Positions 6,536 to 9,436 of a stretch of DNA of 9,436 nucleotides are shown piece by piece. Both the position numbers and the translations under genes were made by a program. Positions within the stretch are counted from its first letter, which is position 1. Each line of letters begins with the position of its first letter. The stretch is from Pyrinomonadaceae bacterium (lineage in GTDB: Bacteria; Acidobacteriota; Blastocatellia; Pyrinomonadales; Pyrinomonadaceae): NCBI GenBank assembly GCA_013695245.1, contig JACDAW010000224.1, positions 1 to 9,436 on the forward strand, given 5' to 3'. The notes under the pieces are model-generated. The model saw nothing but the letters and a program-made list of their open reading frames with translations. It was not told the origin of the DNA and did not search any database.

Positions 6536-6564
6536 ACACTATCACAGGAAAAAAGGTTTTGCAA
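6536..6564 (-). promoter_or_regulatory. Promoter candidate for the M23 peptidase gene
   Basis: On the minus strand, TTGCAA (6559-6564, 4 of 6 consensus bases) is followed after 17 bp by TAGTGT (6536-6541, 3 of 6). The spacing is ideal but the boxes are modest. The -10 form TAGxxT resembles those of the other two promoters proposed in this window (TAGACT, TAGTAT). Confidence 0.4.
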
Positions 6565-6601
6565 TCGGGCAGAGGAGCACGAAAAGGTGGGGAAAGACCT
6601 A

Positions 6602-6636
6602 CGAAGAGTTCGCGTTTTAACTGTGTAAACTCTTCG
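6602..6636. repeat. 9-bp inverted repeat downstream of the small membrane protein gene
   Basis: CGAAGAGTT (6602-6610) and AACTCTTCG (6628-6636) form a perfect 9-bp stem with a 17-nt loop, starting 22 bp past the stop of the 72-residue protein gene. No T-run follows on the minus strand, so it is not a classic intrinsic terminator. It could stabilise the 3' end of the mRNA or be a protein-binding site. Confidence 0.4.
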
Positions 6637-6657
6637 CAAGACTACGTTGGTTAAGAT

Positions 6658-6876
6658 TTATAGCTCTTCCATCTCGCGGCGACGGCGTTCGCGTCCGCGC
6701 AAGAAAGCCAGCACCATCACAAGAACGAGTCCGGCGAAAGCGACAAAAGTGGCCATCTTGATAACGAAGAGCAAAGCGCCGACGAGCGCAACGAGTTGTT
6801 TGAGGAGCGTGACGATCAGCATGATTAAAGTAACGATAGCGCCTAACCGTCCGAAGGTTTTGAAAAATCCTAACAT
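6658..6876 (-). CDS. Small two-helix membrane protein of unknown function
   Basis: This 72-residue protein is almost entirely hydrophobic. Two membrane helices are likely, near 10-38 (one long or broken segment, LGAIVTLIMLIVTLL then LVALVGALLFVI) and 42-59 (ATFVAFAGLVLVMVLAFL). They end in a strongly basic tail, RGRERRRRE, that should stay in the cytosol. I recognise no family. The ATG is preceded by an AAAGGGG sequence about 11 nt upstream, a somewhat wide Shine-Dalgarno spacing. Base use and direction match the neighbours, and the -10 element at 6950 supports expression. It lies between the B-box protein gene and the M23 peptidase gene, all on the same strand. A spurious ORF is possible, but the hydrophobic pattern with a charged end argues for a real gene. 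Confidence 0.72.
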   Translation of the reverse strand: MLGFFKTFGRLGAIVTLIMLIVTLLKQLVALVGALLFVIKMATFVAFAGLVLVMVLAFLRGRERRRREMEEL

Positions 6877-6949
6877 CGTTTCTGTCCCCTTTACTGCTTA
6901 TATGTGTTGCGCTTCATAGTGCGCGAAACGTTTGCTTTCAGCGTTCGTC

Positions 6950-6958
6950 ATCATAGCA
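6950..6958 (-). promoter_or_regulatory. Extended -10 promoter candidate for the small membrane protein gene
   Basis: On the minus strand the sequence TGCTATGAT fits the extended -10 form TGnTATAAT with one mismatch (TATGAT at 6950-6955). No good -35 box lies upstream, as is common for extended -10 promoters. The leader would be about 65-70 nt. The 139-bp gap also holds a 10-bp GC palindrome, GCCGCGCGGC. Confidence 0.4.
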
Positions 6959-7015
6959 AAAGTCGAAACCTTTGACGAGCGTTTGGGCGCGCCGCGCGGC
7001 AAAAATTAAATTCAG

Positions 7016-7816
7016 TTAGCGCAACGGCTCGAACGGTTTTGCTGCCGCCGCTCCGCTCCGCGCCGAAATTTGCGTTACGAGATCACCGGAGCGAAACGTC
7101 GCCGGATTAAACTCACCCGTGTTGCCGCCCGTTGTAATTACGGAAGGCGGCGGACGGTTGCTATCAAACGGCGCCGCGCTCTGCTGCCTTCGCGCGGCGC
7201 GACCGCGAACGTAATCGTAGATTGTGTAGCCGCCGAGCAAAATTAAAGCGACGGGCAACAATTCGCGCACCGGAAGGCGGATGCCGAAAAGCGTGTGCAG
7301 CAGAAAGATCGTGCCGAGCGCGACAAGCATCACAGCCCACGCGAGCGGGTTGCCGTAAAGTCGTTGAGTGATTAGTTCGGATTCGGTTTCAGGCGCGAAT
7401 CCGGCGCGAATGAGTTGCGCGCTGCGAAACGCATCAACGGCCGCAAAGAGATACGTGCCGAGAATGCCGAGCACGAAAAGCAGCAGCCCATCGGTAATGG
7501 TCGCCATCTGAAAGAATCCGGCGAAGATCGCGAAGTGGACGAAGGCTTTCGACGTCTGCCCGTTGTAAGCCGCGCCAAGTCCGGGAACGAGAAACGAAAG
7601 CAGCAAGGCGAAGAACGGCGAAGTCTTGCGTCCCGGCAAGGCTGAATTTGTTGACGCGCGCGCGTGCTGTTGTTGCAGGAGTTCAGCACCGGCGACGATG
7701 CAATCCTGACAAAAGGGAAAGCCGCGAATCCGGTGATCGCACGCCGGGCAGAGCGGACGCGCGCAAGTGTTGCAACGTATCACCGCCCGATTCGTCGTGT
7801 GGTATGCGCAATTCAT
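7016..7816 (-). CDS. B-box-type zinc-binding membrane protein with TM2-like region
   Basis: The 266-residue protein starts with a cytosolic zinc-binding module at residues 3-39: C3-x2-H6, C15-x2-C18, C23-x2-C26, C36-x2-C39, the pattern of bacterial B-box-like zinc fingers. A short Gln/Ala linker follows. Next is a TM2-like hairpin (about 66-103) with the typical PGLGAAYNGQTSKAF turn, a helix near 108-128, and two more helices near 157-177 and 184-200. The last (LLPVALILLGGYTIYDYVRGR) resembles the membrane part of LiaI/LiaF-like proteins (DUF5668 type). The C-terminal 60 residues are polar and rich in Pro, Gly and Ala. Proteins of this layout occur in Acidobacteriota but their role is unknown; metal- or protein-binding at the membrane is a fair guess. 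The start ATG has only a weak GAGAAG ahead. It follows the anti-sigma gene after 95 bp, so co-transcription with the sigma pair is possible. Confidence 0.85.
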   Translation of the reverse strand: MNCAYHTTNRAVIRCNTCARPLCPACDHRIRGFPFCQDCIVAGAELLQQQHARASTNSALPGRKTSPFFALLLSFLVPGLGAAYNGQTSKAFVHFAIFAGFFQMATITDGLLLFVLGILGTYLFAAVDAFRSAQLIRAGFAPETESELITQRLYGNPLAWAVMLVALGTIFLLHTLFGIRLPVRELLPVALILLGGYTIYDYVRGRAARRQQSAAPFDSNRPPPSVITTGGNTGEFNPATFRSGDLVTQISARSGAAAAKPFEPLR

Positions 7817-7911
7817 TTTACTTCTCGTCAGTCACCCTTTGTTCGTTTAAAACTCGTTTCACTAAAACTTCACGTCTTCATACACGATAGCGATCACGCC
7901 GAGCGTTGTTT

Positions 7912-8763
7912 CTATTTCTTTTCCTGTTGTTGCGATGCTGGTTGAGCGTTTTCGTCTTTTTTATTGCTGTTCATTTCAGCTTCGCGCGGCGCGGTATTAA
8001 CAAAGATTCGCCAATCGTCGGCGACGCGCTTGAGGTCGCCGGGAAGCGCCGAAGTCCCGCGCACGGCCGCGCCTGCGCCGCGCGCGTAAGTTTGCGCCGC
8101 GAGACGCAGACCCGTGCGGTACATGCCGCCGATTGAGCCGTCGTCTGAAAAAACTGTTGTACCGACGAGCGCGACGAAGAGAATCATCGTCGCAAAGGTG
8201 GCAAACTGCGGAGCAACGGCCGTGTCGAACGCATCGAGCCAGCCGCGCAGACGCGCTTTTGCGCGGGCAGCGAGGGGCGCGCGCATTTCGGCAGCGCGCG
8301 TTGTGCCGAGCGTTGCTTGCAGAATCTTCGCGTGGAGTCCTTCGGGTAAGGGAAGCGATTCTTCAAGCGACGAGTAGCACGCGCCGATTGAGCGCACAAC
8401 CGCGCCGGGCAATTCCGTGCAACTAGCGCAGACGGCGGCGTGTCGTTCCCAACGATGGTAAAGATGTGCGGGCAAAAATCCGTCGAGGTAATCGGTCAGG
8501 CAGTCTTCAAATTCTTCACACGTCATGCCCAAAGCGGGCGCGGTGCGTTCGAGGATGCGCGCTTCGAGTTCGGCGGCCCTATGCGGCACATCTAACCCGT
8601 CGCTCGCTATGCGGCATTGGCTGATCGCGTTGCGAACCTCGCTCAACAGATCGTGACAGACGGGGCAGCGCAGAGCATGTTCGGCACATCCGCGCGCTTC
8701 TTCAGCCACGAGCGCGCCTTCCAAGTAATCCGTCAAACGATCATTAAATTCTACACACAGCAT
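7912..8763 (-). CDS. Transmembrane anti-sigma factor with two ZAS (zf-HC2) domains
   Basis: The product (283 residues) should hold the neighbouring ECF sigma factor inactive at the membrane. Two homologous zinc-binding anti-sigma domains lie in tandem: C3-x25-H29-x3-C33-x2-C36 and C82-x25-H108-x3-C112-x2-C115. Both begin with a near-identical helix (CVEFNDRLTDYLEG and CEEFEDCLTDYLDG). Known ZAS anti-sigma factors usually have one copy. A linker with Ala-rich helices leads to a single membrane helix near 187-205 (FATFATMILFVALVGTTVF) and an exported tail of about 78 residues ending in a Lys/Gln-rich stretch. With an N-in orientation both zinc domains face the cytosol, where the sigma factor is. 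The start is supported by GGGAG 7-8 nt before the ATG. The gene is 114 bp downstream of the sigma gene. Release of sigma may need cleavage or a redox or zinc change, but the sequence does not show which. Confidence 0.92.
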   Translation of the reverse strand: MLCVEFNDRLTDYLEGALVAEEARGCAEHALRCPVCHDLLSEVRNAISQCRIASDGLDVPHRAAELEARILERTAPALGMTCEEFEDCLTDYLDGFLPAHLYHRWERHAAVCASCTELPGAVVRSIGACYSSLEESLPLPEGLHAKILQATLGTTRAAEMRAPLAARAKARLRGWLDAFDTAVAPQFATFATMILFVALVGTTVFSDDGSIGGMYRTGLRLAAQTYARGAGAAVRGTSALPGDLKRVADDWRIFVNTAPREAEMNSNKKDENAQPASQQQEKK

Positions 8764-8877
8764 CAGTAACTCCCGTCCGTCCCCCTTGGTTCTAAATCTC
8801 AGCGAAGAATAATTAAGAACTCCTCTTTAGGACGCGCTCCTTTCATAGTTTTTGCTCGCAAGTTTTTCCTTACCAAC

Positions 8878-9436
8878 TTACACATCGCTCATCGCCACGA
8901 CGCGCATCCGACGCAGGATTTTCGCCAGCTCGATGCGTCCGCGATTGATGCGCGATTTCACCGTGCCTTCAGGTATTTGCAACAACTCGACGATCTCCGC
9001 ATAACTCAGTTCTTCGATATCGCGCAAAATAACGCAGACGCGTAAGTCCGGCGGCAGCTTATCAATGCCTGCCTGCACCTGCGCGCTTAGTTCGCGCCGC
9101 TCGATCTCTTTCTGCGGCGAAAGACTCGCGGAAGAAAGATGATAAGTGTGATCGTCTAAATCCTCCGGGCGCGCATCGTGCGGCGTGCGCTGCCGCCTTC
9201 GGTAATCGTCAATAACGAGATTACGCGCAAGGCGCATCAGCCAATTCTGTAGATCGCCCTGCTTCGGCTCGTATTGATCGAGCGTGCGGTAGATGCGGAC
9301 GAAAACTTCCTGCGTTAAATCCTCGGCCGCGTCGGCGCGCGATGTGAAGCGATAGGCGAGATTAAAGATGCGCCGCGAATAAGTCGAGACGATCTCTTCC
9401 CACGCCGCCCCGTCACCGGCGCGACAACGTCTGACC
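8878..9436 (-). CDS. ECF-type RNA polymerase sigma factor, N-terminus cut off
   Basis: The reading frame is open from the right window edge to a TAA at 8878-8880, so at least 185 residues are seen and the start is outside. Region 2 is present, with the core-binding and -10-reading part: RRIFNLAYRFTSRADAAEDLTQEVFVRIYR, then a Gln-Asn-Trp-Leu/RLARNLVIDDYRRRQR stretch. A charged, variable linker of about 40 residues follows. Region 4 has the -35-reading helix-turn-helix: LPPDLRVCVILRDIEELSY-AEI with PEGTVKSRINRGR. No region 3 or extra C-terminal domain is visible, as expected for the ECF group. It forms a cognate pair with the anti-sigma gene just downstream on the same strand. ECF genes often control their own promoter, which would lie beyond the window. 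An internal ATG at 9237 is not the start, since it would remove region 2. Confidence 0.95.
   Translation of the reverse strand, partial: VRRCRAGDGAAWEEIVSTYSRRIFNLAYRFTSRADAAEDLTQEVFVRIYRTLDQYEPKQGDLQNWLMRLARNLVIDDYRRRQRTPHDARPEDLDDHTYHLSSASLSPQKEIERRELSAQVQAGIDKLPPDLRVCVILRDIEELSYAEIVELLQIPEGTVKSRINRGRIELAKILRRMRVVAMSDV

Larger units (their letters stand above)
6308..6657. other. 350-bp gene-free region upstream of the M23 peptidase
   Basis: I see no convincing gene here. It holds the ribosome site at 6315-6322, a promoter candidate at 6536-6564, the perfect 6+1+6 inverted repeat GAGTTT-G-AAACTC at 6483-6495, and a 9-bp inverted repeat at 6602-6636. With that promoter the peptidase mRNA would have a leader of about 220 nt. 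Confidence 0.6.

Noticed and set aside
7415..7945. Rightward ORFs opposite the B-box protein gene
   Set aside because: They lack domains and ribosome sites, and the minus strand carries a protein with clear zinc ligands and membrane helices.
8878..9237. A complete 119-residue sigma factor starting at ATG 9237
   Set aside because: The frame stays open to the window edge and the upstream codons encode region 2 of an ECF sigma factor, so the gene is cut by the window and does not start there.
1..9436. CRISPR arrays, insertion sequences, att sites or phage genes
   Set aside because: No regularly spaced repeats, transposase or integrase motifs, or long terminal repeats were seen on either strand.

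Overview
The window looks like ordinary chromosome from a free-living, diderm-type bacterium of moderate GC content. My best guess is an Acidobacteriota member, perhaps Blastocatellia-like. This guess rests on the gene mix: a bacterial SET-domain protein, an ECF sigma factor with a two-zinc-finger anti-sigma factor, a B-box/TM2-type membrane protein, and a coiled-coil protein resembling a family I remember from Myxococcus. No marker gene fixes the taxonomy. I see no tRNA, rRNA, CRISPR array, insertion sequence or phage gene.

Left part (1-4100). The window opens with the 3' end of a rightward SET-domain methyltransferase gene. It converges, with a 59-bp gap, on a leftward gene for a membrane-bound hybrid-sensor-free histidine kinase (TM segments, GAF-like region, PAS-like region, HisKA, HATPase). 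Upstream of the kinase, also leftward, is selA (selenocysteine synthase), with a small perfect hairpin just before its start codon. selA diverges from a rightward gene with a clear promoter.

Middle (4060-6660). The rightward gene encodes a 213-residue coiled-coil cytosolic protein and ends at a strong intrinsic terminator. Facing it is a leftward cold-shock-protein gene. It has a strong Shine-Dalgarno sequence, a predicted leader of about 290 nt with two hairpins, and a good sigma-70-type promoter that touches a perfect inverted repeat. Next, leftward, is a membrane-anchored M23 (LytM-type) peptidoglycan endopeptidase whose real start is a GTG behind an AAGGAGGA ribosome binding site. It is preceded by a 350-bp gene-free stretch with a promoter candidate and two inverted repeats.

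Right part (6658-9436). All genes run leftward: a 72-residue two-helix membrane protein, a 266-residue B-box zinc-binding/TM2-like membrane protein, an anti-sigma factor with two copies of the ZAS zinc-binding domain, and an ECF-type sigma factor whose N-terminus runs off the window. Sigma and anti-sigma factor form the obvious regulatory pair. The membrane proteins and the endopeptidase that follow on the same strand make a cell-envelope function plausible, but that link is inference.

I found no convincing undescribed system. The points most worth checking are the structured cold-shock leader and its operator-like repeat, the doubled ZAS domain with identical zinc spacing, the B-box/TM2 protein next to the sigma pair, and the leader hairpin of selA.
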